From Heliorestis acidaminivorans (GTDB taxonomy: Bacteria > Bacillota > Desulfitobacteriia > Heliobacteriales > Heliobacteriaceae), in contig NZ_WBXO01000004.1 in the NCBI RefSeq assembly GCF_008933955.1, positions 186,001 through 250,000 on the forward strand: a stretch of 64,000 nt of DNA. Reading direction: 5' to 3'. The notes beneath the pieces are model-generated. The model ran no database searches. It was not told the DNA's origin and saw only the letters and a list, made by a program, of their open reading frames with translations. This document shows, piece by piece, positions 8,807 through 17,228 of this stretch (position 1 is the first letter of the stretch; the number at the start of each line of letters is the position of its first letter). The position numbers and the translations under genes were made by a program.

Positions 8807-9058
8807 ATGGTTCGTACGAAAGAAAACATTCTAAAAGCATTGGTTTATGAGCAAGCGGCTTATTATAACTATCGAAAATTTGCAGAAGAAGCCAAAAAAG
8901 AAGGTCTTCCAGAAGTGGTTGAGGTTTTTCAAGAATTAGCCGGCCAAGAATTAGAACACAAAAATAAATTGCTCAGTCAGCTCAAAAAATTGGTCCCTCC
9001 CGATTTAACACGTGGTAAAAGACGTTTATCTGTTATACCAGGTCCAAATAACTCTTAG
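8807..9058 (+). CDS. Short ferritin-like (rubrerythrin-type) protein
   Basis: 83 residues from ATG 8807, nine bases after AAGGAGG. It looks like a two-helix half of a four-helix ferritin/rubrerythrin bundle: a glutamate in the first helix (YEQAAYYNYRKFAEEA) and an E-x2-H motif in the second (ELAGQELEHKNK). A full di-iron site would need two chains. There is no rubredoxin-type Cys4 domain. Possible oxidative stress or iron role; function not shown. Flanked by terminators on both sides, so probably monocistronic. Confidence 0.72.
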   Translation: MVRTKENILKALVYEQAAYYNYRKFAEEAKKEGLPEVVEVFQELAGQELEHKNKLLSQLKKLVPPDLTRGKRRLSVIPGPNNS

Positions 9059-9069
9059 GAGTTCAGCGT

Positions 9070-9105
9070 AAGCTCTCTGTTTTAATTAAGACAGAGGGCT
9101 TTTTT
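9070..9105 (+). terminator. Rho-independent terminator
   Basis: AAGCTCTCTGT (9070-9080) pairs with ACAGAGGGCTT (9091-9101, one mismatch) followed by a T run. Confidence 0.8.
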
Positions 9106-9182
9106 GTGGGTGCATAGAATGTGGCTAAATATGGAAAAATGCTAGATAAGTTAGCAATTTCAGGTAGATGAGGTGCTATGTG

Positions 9183-10409
9183 ATGGAAGACCAAAAAATT
9201 GCTTTTGAAGATATTGAGCGAGCGGCTCAGAATTTGATTGGTAAAGTGCGCTATACACCACTGCAGTATTCTCGCAGTTTTAGCGAACTAAGTGGAAGAC
9301 AAGTTTTATTGAAATGTGAAAACTTGCAAATTACAGGCTCATTTAAGGTTCGTGGAGCATTTAATAAGCTTTTAAGTCTTACTGTAGAAGAACAAGCAAA
9401 AGGAGTAGTCGCTGCGTCTGCAGGCAATCATGCTCAGGGAGTAGCTTTAGCTTCTGCTATGAGCAATGTTAAAGCTACTATTGTAATGCCGCAAGGTGCA
9501 CCTATTGCCAAGGTAGAAGCTACTAAAGCTTATGGTGCTGATGTAATTTTGCATGGCCACAGTTACGATGAAGCTTATGAGCATGCCTTGGCTATACAAG
9601 CTGAGAAAGGCTCTGTTTTCGTGCATGCCTTTGATGATCCGAAGGTTATTGCTGGACAAGGCGTTGTAGGTTTAGAAATATTACAACAATGTAAAAATCT
9701 AGACGGGATTGTTGTTCCTGTAGGCGGTGGAGGTTTGATTGGTGGTATAGCTTTAGCTGTAAAAACTTTATTCCCACAAGTAGCTGTTGTAGGCGTTCAA
9801 ACCTCTGCCGCGCCTGCTATGGTGGAATCCAAAAAAGAAAAAAAGCATAAAACAGTAGCTTGTAAAGGGACTATTGCTGATGGGATTGCTGTAGCTTGCC
9901 CTGGACAATTAAATTATGGACTTGTGGAGCAATTAATAGATGATATGGTAGCTGTGGATGAAGATGATATTGCTCGTACTGTTGTGCTGTTGCTGGAAAG
10001 AGCTAAGCTGGTGACCGAAGGGGCTGGAGCGGCGGCTCTCTCTGCACTGTTAACAGGTCAAGTAGGGAAGCAGGGAGAACGATGGGTTACTGTTTTGTCG
10101 GGAGGCAATATGGACATTACCACTGTTGCCAAAATCATTGAGCAAGGGCTGGTACGAAGTGGTCGTCGTTGGGAGTTTCGAACAGTTTTACCAGACCGCC
10201 CTGGCGCTTTGCAAAGCTTGCTAGCTGAGGTAGCCCAGGGAGGTGCTAATATTATTGCTGTTAATCATGATCGCTTGCGCCCAGGTCTTGCTTTAAGTCA
10301 GGCGGAAGTGCTGATTACCTTAGAGACTCGTGATCAGGACCACATAAAAGAATTAATTGCCAGATTAGGCCAAAGAGGTTACATTACAAAGGAAGCTAAT
10401 TTTAGCTAG
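9183..10409 (+). CDS. ilvA: Threonine ammonia-lyase with C-terminal ACT-like domain
   Basis: 408 residues from ATG 9183, seven bases after GAGGTG. Fold-type II PLP enzyme converting threonine to 2-oxobutyrate and ammonia, the first step to isoleucine. The PLP lysine lies in ENLQITGSFKVRGAFNK; SAGNHAQG and PVGGGGLIGG bind the cofactor phosphate and ring. The C-terminal 75 residues (FRTVLPDRPGALQSLLAEVA) look like an ACT regulatory module, as in the shorter TdcB-like enzymes of Firmicutes, rather than the two-module biosynthetic form. Serine dehydratase activity is also possible. Confidence 0.9.
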   Translation: MEDQKIAFEDIERAAQNLIGKVRYTPLQYSRSFSELSGRQVLLKCENLQITGSFKVRGAFNKLLSLTVEEQAKGVVAASAGNHAQGVALASAMSNVKATIVMPQGAPIAKVEATKAYGADVILHGHSYDEAYEHALAIQAEKGSVFVHAFDDPKVIAGQGVVGLEILQQCKNLDGIVVPVGGGGLIGGIALAVKTLFPQVAVVGVQTSAAPAMVESKKEKKHKTVACKGTIADGIAVACPGQLNYGLVEQLIDDMVAVDEDDIARTVVLLLERAKLVTEGAGAAALSALLTGQVGKQGERWVTVLSGGNMDITTVAKIIEQGLVRSGRRWEFRTVLPDRPGALQSLLAEVAQGGANIIAVNHDRLRPGLALSQAEVLITLETRDQDHIKELIARLGQRGYITKEANFS

Positions 10410-10493
10410 CATAGTGTCTATATGAACTCACATTTTTTACAAAGCTTAGAAATAAACTAGACATATTTTTTGCACAAAAATTAATCTTCCATA

Positions 10494-10520
10494 GAAGGTA
10501 TTAACTGCCAGAGGTCGAAT
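10494..10520 (+). promoter_or_regulatory. Candidate sigma-H promoter of spoVG
   Basis: GAAGGTATT (10494-10502), 14 bp, then GAAT (10517-10520). This is close to the sigma-H pattern (RnAGGAwwT, about 14 bp, GAAT), and spoVG is a classic sigma-H target in Bacillus. Confidence 0.55.
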
Positions 10521-10566
10521 AATGATCTAAAGACAACTAGGTTTAAGCATGGAAGGTGGTGAAACC

Positions 10567-10836
10567 GTGAATATCACCGACATCCGCGTCAGAAAAGTTA
10601 ATCTTGAAGGGAAAATGAAAGCGATAGTGTCTGTTACTTTTGACCATGCTTTCGTTATCCATGACGTTAAAGTCGTCGAGGGGCAGAAGGGGCTATTTGT
10701 AGCTATGCCCAGTCGCAGAACGCCGGAAGGTGAATATAGAGATATTGCCCATCCTATCTCGGCAAATGCCCGCGAGATTATCTCAAAGGCTGTATTAGAT
10801 GCTTATAAAAATGCAATGGCTAATGCCATTGCCTAG
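10567..10836 (+). CDS. spoVG: Septation/sporulation regulator SpoVG
   Basis: 89 residues from GTG 10567, after GGAAGGTGGTG; an upstream in-frame ATG at 10549 lacks a site. Begins [11 protein letters not shown], then ..[20 protein letters not shown] and [20 protein letters not shown], which are diagnostic. SpoVG is a nucleic-acid-binding regulator acting in sporulation and septation control. It precedes glmU as in Bacillus, but with an opposing gene inserted between them. A sigma-H-like promoter lies just upstream. Confidence 0.96.
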   Translation: MNITDIRVRKVNLEGKMKAIVSVTFDHAFVIHDVKVVEGQKGLFVAMPSRRTPEGEYRDIAHPISANAREIISKAVLDAYKNAMANAIA

Positions 10837-10855
10837 ACTCATTATAGGCTCCCCC

Positions 10856-10887
10856 AAAAAAGAGATGCCCAATGGCATCTCTTTTTT
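10856..10887. terminator. Bidirectional terminator between spoVG and the opposing gene
   Basis: AAAAAAGAGATGCC, loop CAAT, GGCATCTCTTTTTT: a perfect symmetric stem with T runs on both strands, 22 bases from the stop of the minus-strand gene. Confidence 0.92.
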
Positions 10888-10908
10888 CTGTGCTTTTATA
10901 GTCTGTCT

Positions 10909-12255
10909 TTATTGACTGTCTTGATCAATAAGCCAGCTTTCGCGAAGATCTATATCTTCAACCCATTCCTGGGATTGGTCAATCATTTCCCATAATGGTG
11001 TGATGGAAGAGGAAAGCTCTCCATATAAGGGTGTTTTCTCTAAATCTTTACGAAGCTGTTGGCAAAGAGGTCGGAAGAAGTCTTTGTCGCCTCGGTAAAA
11101 GGCTCTACAGGCTTCCGGGTTAGAGAAGTAATCTTGAGGCAAATAGTCGGCATAAGCGGCCACAATTTTGGCTAAACTCAGTGCCGCTAAAGTGATTTTG
11201 GGGGAAACTAGCCAGCTTCCAGGAGATCGGTACTCGAACCGACCTGGTCCTTTGATGCGAATGTCGCCAAGATAGCCGTAGTAGCGGCGTCTTTTGATAG
11301 CTGTGCTTTTGTATTCTACGAGAAATAAGGGTATGAGTAGATAGTTATCAAGAGCACGCATCAACTGAAAAGAAAGACCTATCCCACCAAAATGAATGTG
11401 TCCACCAATAGGAAAATGGCGAAATGGTTGTGAGCCAGCAAGTAAACGAAAGCGTTTACTTTTGACTTTACTAGATGCTTTACCGAGTAAAGAGCGGATA
11501 GATTCTGTTAGCTCGTAAGGGGAGCTCTTAGGTGCTGGACGTAGTTCGCCAATAGAGCGGCGATTATCGCAACCAACTGTACCCTGAAGAGGAAAAAAGC
11601 GACTTGCGGGGATTAGTTTATCGGTGCGGATATTTTTGATCATAAACTCTGGATCAGCGCCTAGTAAAAAATTTTTTCCAGATGGTAGTATAGCAAGAGA
11701 GCGTCTCGATTCATCAATAAGGGAAGTTGTTGTCTTTTTAGCGATATATTGTGTAATGGCTTCTGCATAAGCTTTGGCAAGAGCAGGTGTTAGATTAGGG
11801 GCCGAAGTTACTTTGGTAATTTTGACCCTACCTCTAGGCGGCACAATCAGTTTCACTGCACCTAGATCAAGGCCTGTTAAATAGAGGGCTCGTAAAGCCG
11901 CCGCAAGTGCCCGCTGGCGCTCATACTTACTGAACTGTTTGGCACTTTGCGTGGCAATAATCTGACCATCAACAATATGGATGGTTATTTCACGGGAATC
12001 GCCGGCTTGAGTTCCAAAGGGCAGGCGATGAAGCTTATAGAGGCTTGCAAGATTTTTATGACGCAGTCCCAAAATGTTCTGTCTTTTATTAATGGTTAAG
12101 AGGCGTCCCTCTTCACCTTGACTGCTTCCAAAGCGAAGTAAAATATCTGGAGGTGATTCAGGAAAGGTGGTTTCTTCTTCACATTGAAGTGCCTTAGCTA
12201 GACGGCGTGCCGACAAGCGATTCCTGTGTAAAACAAGTAAACTCAATAGATTCAC
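10909..12255 (-). CDS. Putative amidoligase (COOH-NH2 ligase type 2 family)
   Basis: 448 residues from GTG at 12255; a TTG at 12246 (fourth codon) is better spaced from GGCGAGG and may be the true start. The second half carries the marks of the glutamine-synthetase-fold amidoligase group: LLGADPEFMI, VGCDNRRSIGELRPAP, PIGGHIHFGG with metal-binding histidines and GPGRFEYRSPGSWL. The first 190 residues are a separate, basic region I do not recognise. Such enzymes join a carboxyl to an amine by ATP; the substrate here is unknown. It sits between spoVG and glmU, so a role in spore or wall polymer synthesis is inference. An 18-bp palindrome overlaps its leader. Confidence 0.75.
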   Translation of the reverse strand: MNLLSLLVLHRNRLSARRLAKALQCEEETTFPESPPDILLRFGSSQGEEGRLLTINKRQNILGLRHKNLASLYKLHRLPFGTQAGDSREITIHIVDGQIIATQSAKQFSKYERQRALAAALRALYLTGLDLGAVKLIVPPRGRVKITKVTSAPNLTPALAKAYAEAITQYIAKKTTTSLIDESRRSLAILPSGKNFLLGADPEFMIKNIRTDKLIPASRFFPLQGTVGCDNRRSIGELRPAPKSSPYELTESIRSLLGKASSKVKSKRFRLLAGSQPFRHFPIGGHIHFGGIGLSFQLMRALDNYLLIPLFLVEYKSTAIKRRRYYGYLGDIRIKGPGRFEYRSPGSWLVSPKITLAALSLAKIVAAYADYLPQDYFSNPEACRAFYRGDKDFFRPLCQQLRKDLEKTPLYGELSSSITPLWEMIDQSQEWVEDIDLRESWLIDQDSQ

Positions 12256-12259
12256 CTCG

Positions 12260-12277
12260 CCGACAAAATTTTGTCGG
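12260..12277. promoter_or_regulatory. 18-bp perfect palindrome, candidate operator
   Basis: CCGACAAAATTTTGTCGG, fully self-complementary, five bases upstream of the amidoligase GTG on the minus strand and about 120 bases upstream of glmU. No T run follows on either strand, so it is more likely a dimer binding site than a terminator. The binding protein is unknown. Confidence 0.6.
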
Positions 12278-12397
12278 ATAAAAAGGAAACGACGCGTAAA
12301 TGTGGAATAATAGACGAAGACTTGCCGGCTTTTGCACTTATTTGCAAATGCGAAAGCATGTGAGGTAATGAGCGACGACTGTACGGGAGGAGCTAGG

Positions 12398-13780
12398 ATG
12401 AAAAAACGGACGGCAATCGTCCTCGCTGCGGGGAAAGGAACACGGATGAAATCTCAGCATCCCAAAGTTCTTCATGAGATTGCTGGTGAGCCTTTGATTG
12501 CCCATGTCGTTAAGACGATTGGTGCTTGCGGAGTAAAAAAGCCTGTTGTTGTTATTGGTCATGGTGGCGAAGAAGTGCAAGCTTATCTGGGTGAAAAGGC
12601 TCTATATGCCTGGCAAAAAGAGCAGTTAGGAACGGGCCATGCAGTAATGGTGGCACAGTCTGCCCTTGATTCTGATGAACAGACTGTAATGGTTATCTGT
12701 GGCGATACACCACTGCTTACGCAGGAAACTCTAGAGGCTCTTTTTTTGGCCCATGAAAAAAAGAATGCCTTAGCAACAGTTCTGACAGCACGGGTAGCTA
12801 ATCCCAAAGGCTATGGTCGGATACTTCGGGATGACAGTGGTGCTGTGCAGGCTATTGTAGAAGAGAAAGATGCTACGGAAGAAGAAAGAGTAATTAAAGA
12901 AATTAACGCAGGGACCTACTGCTTCGATAAGGAAGCTTTGGAAAAGGCATTGGAACAAATAAAGCCAAATAATGCTCAGGGAGAATATTATTTGACTGAT
13001 GTCTTAGCAATTCTGCGCCAGCAGGGTATTGTGGCGGCTTTCGAGATGGAAGATGCTCGTGAAGTCATGGGTATCAATAATCGCCAACAATTGGCTGAAG
13101 CAGAAAGGCTTATGCAAGAGAGACTGAGAGCAAAGTGGATGGATGCAGGGGTAACCATGGTCGATCCCAATTCTGTGTGGCTTCATGGCTCTGTAAGCAT
13201 TGAAGAGGATACGATTATTTACCCCCAAACGTTACTGGAAGGTTCAGTTACTATTGGTAGGGGCTCTGTCATCGGTCCTGGTACACGGATCAAAGATAGT
13301 CATATTGGTGCAGAAGTAATCATTCAGAACTCTATTGTTTTGGAGAGTCACATTAGTGATGGCTGTACCGTCGGTCCTTTTGCTTATCTCCGACCGGGAA
13401 CCCGGCTGGAAGAAGAAGTTAAAGTGGGAGATTTTGTTGAGATTAAGAAATCTCACATTGGAAAGGGATCGAAAATTCCTCATTTAAGTTACGTTGGAGA
13501 TGCCTTAATTGGTACTGATGTGAATATCGGCGCTGGTACGATAACTTGTAATTACGATGGGGAAAATAAACATCTAAGTGTTGTTGAAGATGGTGCTTTT
13601 ATTGGTTCTAATACGAACCTTGTTGCACCAGTTCGGATTGGTGAAGGTTCTGTGATTGGAGCAGGTTCAACAATTACCAAAGATGTACCTGCAGGTGCTC
13701 TTGCTGTAGAACGAAATCGACAAATTATTAAAGATGGTTATTGCAAAATAAGACAAAAAGATTGTCATACTAAAAAGTAA
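12398..13780 (+). CDS. glmU: Bifunctional UDP-N-acetylglucosamine pyrophosphorylase / glucosamine-1-phosphate N-acetyltransferase
   Basis: 460 residues from ATG 12398, behind GGGAGG; the frame is open upstream but without a site. N-terminal nucleotidyltransferase domain (1-230) with [19 protein letters not shown] and [11 protein letters not shown]-terminal left-handed beta-helix (about 250-460) of hexapeptide repeats, with YLRPGTRL and [17 protein letters not shown]. Makes UDP-GlcNAc for peptidoglycan. Followed by prs after 29 bases, as in Bacillus (gcaD-prs), likely one operon. Confidence 0.97.
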   Translation: MKKRTAIVLAAGKGTRMKSQHPKVLHEIAGEPLIAHVVKTIGACGVKKPVVVIGHGGEEVQAYLGEKALYAWQKEQLGTGHAVMVAQSALDSDEQTVMVICGDTPLLTQETLEALFLAHEKKNALATVLTARVANPKGYGRILRDDSGAVQAIVEEKDATEEERVIKEINAGTYCFDKEALEKALEQIKPNNAQGEYYLTDVLAILRQQGIVAAFEMEDAREVMGINNRQQLAEAERLMQERLRAKWMDAGVTMVDPNSVWLHGSVSIEEDTIIYPQTLLEGSVTIGRGSVIGPGTRIKDSHIGAEVIIQNSIVLESHISDGCTVGPFAYLRPGTRLEEEVKVGDFVEIKKSHIGKGSKIPHLSYVGDALIGTDVNIGAGTITCNYDGENKHLSVVEDGAFIGSNTNLVAPVRIGEGSVIGAGSTITKDVPAGALAVERNRQIIKDGYCKIRQKDCHTKK

Positions 13781-13809
13781 ACGTAACCGAAGCCCTCAGG
13801 AGGTGCTCA

Positions 13810-14757
13810 ATGTCTTTTTTTAACAAGAAACTCAAAATTTTCACAGCGAATGCAAACCCTGCTCTGGCTGAAGAAATTGCCGAGTATTTAGGGGTTTCGG
13901 TAGGATCATCACAGATTAAGACTTTCAGTGACGGCGAGATTCAAGTTGAGATTGATGAGAGTGTTCGCGGTGCCGACGTTTTTGTGGTACAGCCGACTTG
14001 TCAACCTGTTAATGAACACATCATGGAGCTTCTGATTATGGTGGATGCTTTAAGACGAGCTTCCGCTCGTCGAATTACAGCAGTCCTTCCATATTACGGA
14101 TACGCAAGGCAGGACCGGAAGGTGCGTGCTCGAGCACCAATTTCTGCTAAACTTTGTGCAAATATCTTAACGGCCGCTGGTGCTCGAAGAGTTGTCACCA
14201 TGGATCTTCATGCAGGACAAATTCAAGGCTTTTTTGATATACCAGTAGATCATCTGCCTGGTGTACCAATCCTAGCCGAATATTTCTTGAATAAAGGCTT
14301 ACAAGATATTGTAGTTGTGTCACCTGATTTAGGTGGTGTTACACGAGCTCGCGACCTAGCAGAGCGCATAGGTGCTTCGCTGGCCATTATTGACAAGCGT
14401 CGTCCTGAGCCTAATGTATCTGAAGTTATGAATGTAATCGGTGATATTAAAGGCAAAACGGTTGTCATAACTGATGATATTATTGATACGGCTGGTACTG
14501 TTGTTAATGCAGTTGATGCCCTGTTAGAGCGAGGGGCTCGAGATGTTTATGCTTGTGCAACTCATCCAGTCTTATCAGGACCTGCCATTGAGCGCATTGG
14601 TAAATCACCACTCAAAGAGCTCATTGTGACGAACACTATACCTCTTGCTGATGAGAAGAGAATTGATAAAATCCGTGTGCTTTCTATAGCTCCTTTGCTA
14701 GGTGAAGCAATTATTCGGATTCATGAAGATTTATCGGTCAGCAAGCTATTTGATTAA
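13810..14757 (+). CDS. prs: Ribose-phosphate pyrophosphokinase
   Basis: 315 residues, standard length. Makes PRPP from ribose 5-phosphate and ATP for nucleotide, His and Trp synthesis. Conserved [20 protein letters not shown]-binding [21 protein letters not shown], and the PRPP loop [18 protein letters not shown] precedes ATG 13810. Ends at a symmetric hairpin shared with the opposing PRC-barrel gene. Confidence 0.97.
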   Translation: MSFFNKKLKIFTANANPALAEEIAEYLGVSVGSSQIKTFSDGEIQVEIDESVRGADVFVVQPTCQPVNEHIMELLIMVDALRRASARRITAVLPYYGYARQDRKVRARAPISAKLCANILTAAGARRVVTMDLHAGQIQGFFDIPVDHLPGVPILAEYFLNKGLQDIVVVSPDLGGVTRARDLAERIGASLAIIDKRRPEPNVSEVMNVIGDIKGKTVVITDDIIDTAGTVVNAVDALLERGARDVYACATHPVLSGPAIERIGKSPLKELIVTNTIPLADEKRIDKIRVLSIAPLLGEAIIRIHEDLSVSKLFD

Positions 14758-14762
14758 GCCAT

Positions 14763-14801
14763 AGAAGGGAAGGGGCTAGTAAGCCTCTTCCCTTCTTTAT
14801 T
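14763..14801. terminator. Terminator between convergent prs and PRC-barrel genes
   Basis: AGAAGGGAAGGGGCT (14763-14777) pairs with AGCC.TCTTCCCTTCT (14782-14796, one bulge), followed by TTATTATT on the plus strand. It directly abuts the stop codon of the minus-strand gene. Confidence 0.8.
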
Positions 14802-15678
14802 ATTGAACAGGGCGCTTTTCTTGCTCTGCGATCTGTTCTTGCTCCTTTTCATCTCTCTCTATAGTAGATGTAGATTCTGTTGCCTCCGATAGTGTTGCTT
14901 CTTTTTCTTGTTCTTGTGGTTCTATTATTTCTTGCTTTTTGATTATTTCTGTTTTTTCTTCATGCTCTGGTAGCGCTGTTACTGCTACTTCTGTAGAAGC
15001 TTGTCCTGAAAGTTCATCTTCTGCTAGTAGTTTCTCATTTTTTGTTCTTTTATTGTAGATCTTATCCCATGATTGACTGAGCTTCTCATTCCATTCCTTG
15101 CTTGTTGTCAGGGTAGAACCCCAGAAGCTTTCTGCTTTTTCCGTTACTATTTTCATTGTTTCTTCTAGGGGGCTTTCTACAATAGATAGTTGGTCTAGGG
15201 AGCTTTCTTCCACGAGGATCATTTCCTGACTAAGTGTGCGTACTGTTCTAGCTGGCAGTACAGCTTTATTTTGGAACCAGTTATCACCGAAGCTTCCTCG
15301 TATTTCAAGGGTTAAGATTTTTCCACTAAAGCGATCAATATAGTACTCTTCCACAATGCCTATTTTTTCGCCTTCTGTTGTAAGGACTTTGTTGCCAATA
15401 ACGGTGGTCTTTTCTTTGAATAGCTGAAAGAGCTGGGGAAGATTAGTTGCTTTTTGTACTTGCGTTGCTTTATCTACAATAATGGCCGCTTCACCAATAG
15501 AATGGACTTTGGTAAAAGGGATGACTTTTTGTTCTCGAAACAGGCCCTTCTGGTCCACCTGTAGAGCAACAACTTCCATCGCCTTGGGGTCCACAATCAA
15601 TCCTCGGACAGTGCCGATTTTTTGTCCTTCCTCTAGACTAACAATCGGTCGGGTTAGTAAACTTTTGCTGGCTAACAT
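14800..15678 (-). CDS. PRC-barrel domain protein with acidic tail
   Basis: 292 residues; AAGGAGG lies upstream of ATG 15678. Two PRC-barrel-like repeats: residues about 5-75 (IVSLEEGQKIGTVRGLIVDP) and about 90-155 (VLTTEGEKIGIVEEYYIDRF). Residues 160-215 are likely helical, and the last 80 residues are very rich in Glu, Gln, Lys and Thr and probably disordered. PRC barrels occur in the photosynthetic reaction-centre H subunit, RimM and many unassigned proteins; no link to photosynthesis is implied. No membrane segment. Function unknown. Confidence 0.75.
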   Translation of the reverse strand: MLASKSLLTRPIVSLEEGQKIGTVRGLIVDPKAMEVVALQVDQKGLFREQKVIPFTKVHSIGEAAIIVDKATQVQKATNLPQLFQLFKEKTTVIGNKVLTTEGEKIGIVEEYYIDRFSGKILTLEIRGSFGDNWFQNKAVLPARTVRTLSQEMILVEESSLDQLSIVESPLEETMKIVTEKAESFWGSTLTTSKEWNEKLSQSWDKIYNKRTKNEKLLAEDELSGQASTEVAVTALPEHEEKTEIIKKQEIIEPQEQEKEATLSEATESTSTIERDEKEQEQIAEQEKRPVQ

Positions 15679-15849
15679 GAGGTGGGGGCCTCCTTTTTAG
15701 CTTCTTTTCTGTTCATTTTTATGCCTCTAAGGATCGAGAGATGCCCTTTTTTCTCTTGTTATAGATGCCTTTGTGATTGTTATCTTTTCTCTTCGGTCAT
15801 ACTAGGAAGTGGAAGAGTCAATATGTAAATGCAAAGGTGGTTCTACTCC

Positions 15850-16512
15850 ATGGATGTAATTTCGCTAAAAGTACAGAAAAGAGAAAAAGGCAGTCGTAGC
15901 AAGCTCAACAAGATGCGCAGTCAGGGACTTACGCCGGCTGTCGTTTATGGCAAACAGAAAGATGAGTTGCTCCTCTCGGTGCCGGTAAAAGATCTACAAA
16001 AGATTCTTAGATCGGAAGGCGGCCTCAATGCCATTATTGCTCTGCAGGTAGAGGGAGAAGAAAAGGACGAAAAACATACTGTTGTGGTAAAGGATATTCA
16101 AAAAGATCCTATTGAGCGCACTTTTAGTCATGTTGATTTTCAAGAGATCAACATGAATGAAGTCATTTCTGCAGAAATACCTCTGCATCTTGTCGGTGAT
16201 TCTGTAGGTGTAAAGGCTGGTGGTGTCATTCAACATGGCATCTGGACTATTCAAGTAGAAGCTCTGCCTGCTAGTCTACCAGGTCGAATTGATGTGGATA
16301 TTGCTCACCTTGATATTCATGACAAGCTTTTTGTTAGAGATGTAAAAGTTTCTGAAGGTATTGAGATTATTTCAGATCCAGATCAAGTTATTCTATCTAT
16401 TGTTGCTCCTCGAGCAGTCGTAGAAGATGATAAAGCTGAAGTGGCTGAGACTGAGGAAGGAACAGAAGAGACTACAGCAGACAATCCCGATGAGGAGAAA
16501 GCTGAAGAATAG
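15850..16512 (+). CDS. rplY: Ribosomal protein bL25, general stress (Ctc) type
   Basis: 220 residues from ATG 15850, nine bases after AAAGGTGG. N-terminal 5S-rRNA-binding L25 domain (1-90; KREKGSRSKLNKMRSQGLTP, VVYG) and C-terminal TL5 beta domain (95-190; IPLHLVGDSVGVKAGGVIQH), then an acidic tail. Lies between prs and pth as in Bacillus (ctc), though with the PRC-barrel gene inserted. Confidence 0.94.
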   Translation: MDVISLKVQKREKGSRSKLNKMRSQGLTPAVVYGKQKDELLLSVPVKDLQKILRSEGGLNAIIALQVEGEEKDEKHTVVVKDIQKDPIERTFSHVDFQEINMNEVISAEIPLHLVGDSVGVKAGGVIQHGIWTIQVEALPASLPGRIDVDIAHLDIHDKLFVRDVKVSEGIEIISDPDQVILSIVAPRAVVEDDKAEVAETEEGTEETTADNPDEEKAEE

Positions 16513-16519
16513 CAAAAAG

Positions 16520-16550
16520 AAAAGCCGTCCCATTTCAGGGCGGCTTTTTT
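16520..16550 (+). terminator. Rho-independent terminator after rplY
   Basis: AAAGCCGTCCC (16521-16531) and AGGGCGGCTTT form a stem with one G-U pair, followed by T6. Confidence 0.88.
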
Positions 16551-16661
16551 GTACATAAGGAGCTTGTCGTCTTTGTAATTTCTGATGTCCTAGTTAGTTA
16601 GGAAAAGAAGGGGTATGACTTAGGAAGCAAGAATTATTGCCCGAGGAGGCGATTTATAGTT

Positions 16662-17228
16662 ATGAAAGCAATTATTGGCCTAGGTAATCCCGGGAGAGAA
16701 TATGAAAAGACACGCCATAATATAGGTTTTATGGTCCTCGATGAGATAGTGAGTCAATGGGGAGATGGAAAGTACACCTCTAAGTTTCAAGGAGCTTTTG
16801 CCGAGGCACGCCTTGGTTCTGATAAAGTACTGCTTTTGAAGCCACAAACTTATATGAACTTAAGTGGACAGGCTGTAGGTGCGCTGGTGAACTTCTACAA
16901 AATTGACTTGCAAGATCTACTTGTTATTTACGATGATCTTGATTTGGATCTAGGGCGTCTGCGCTTAAGGTCTCGCGGTAGTAGTGGAGGTCATAATGGA
17001 ATTAAGTCGATTATTAGTCAGCTTGGTAGTGACAGTTTTCCACGTTTGAAGATGGGTATTGGGCGGCCTCCTGCTGGTCGTTCTGCCGCTTCTTATGTTT
17101 TAGAATCTTTTGCTACGGCTGATGCCGATAGTTTAGAGAAAATGATCGATGAGGCTTGTAAAGCTACTGCGCTCTGGGTGGCCGAAGGCACTACCGCGGC
17201 GATGAATCAGTTCAATGGAAAAAGCTAA
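16662..17228 (+). CDS. pth: Peptidyl-tRNA hydrolase
   Basis: 188 residues. Releases peptides from drop-off peptidyl-tRNA. N terminus MKAIIGLGNPGREYEKTRHN holds the catalytic His and substrate Asn; KPQTYMNLSG and YDDLDLDLG follow, with the catalytic Asp, then GSSGGHNGIKSI. Spacing from GAGGAGG to ATG is a little long. Its last 17 bases overlap the 3' end of the opposing gene. Confidence 0.96.
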   Translation: MKAIIGLGNPGREYEKTRHNIGFMVLDEIVSQWGDGKYTSKFQGAFAEARLGSDKVLLLKPQTYMNLSGQAVGALVNFYKIDLQDLLVIYDDLDLDLGRLRLRSRGSSGGHNGIKSIISQLGSDSFPRLKMGIGRPPAGRSAASYVLESFATADADSLEKMIDEACKATALWVAEGTTAAMNQFNGKS

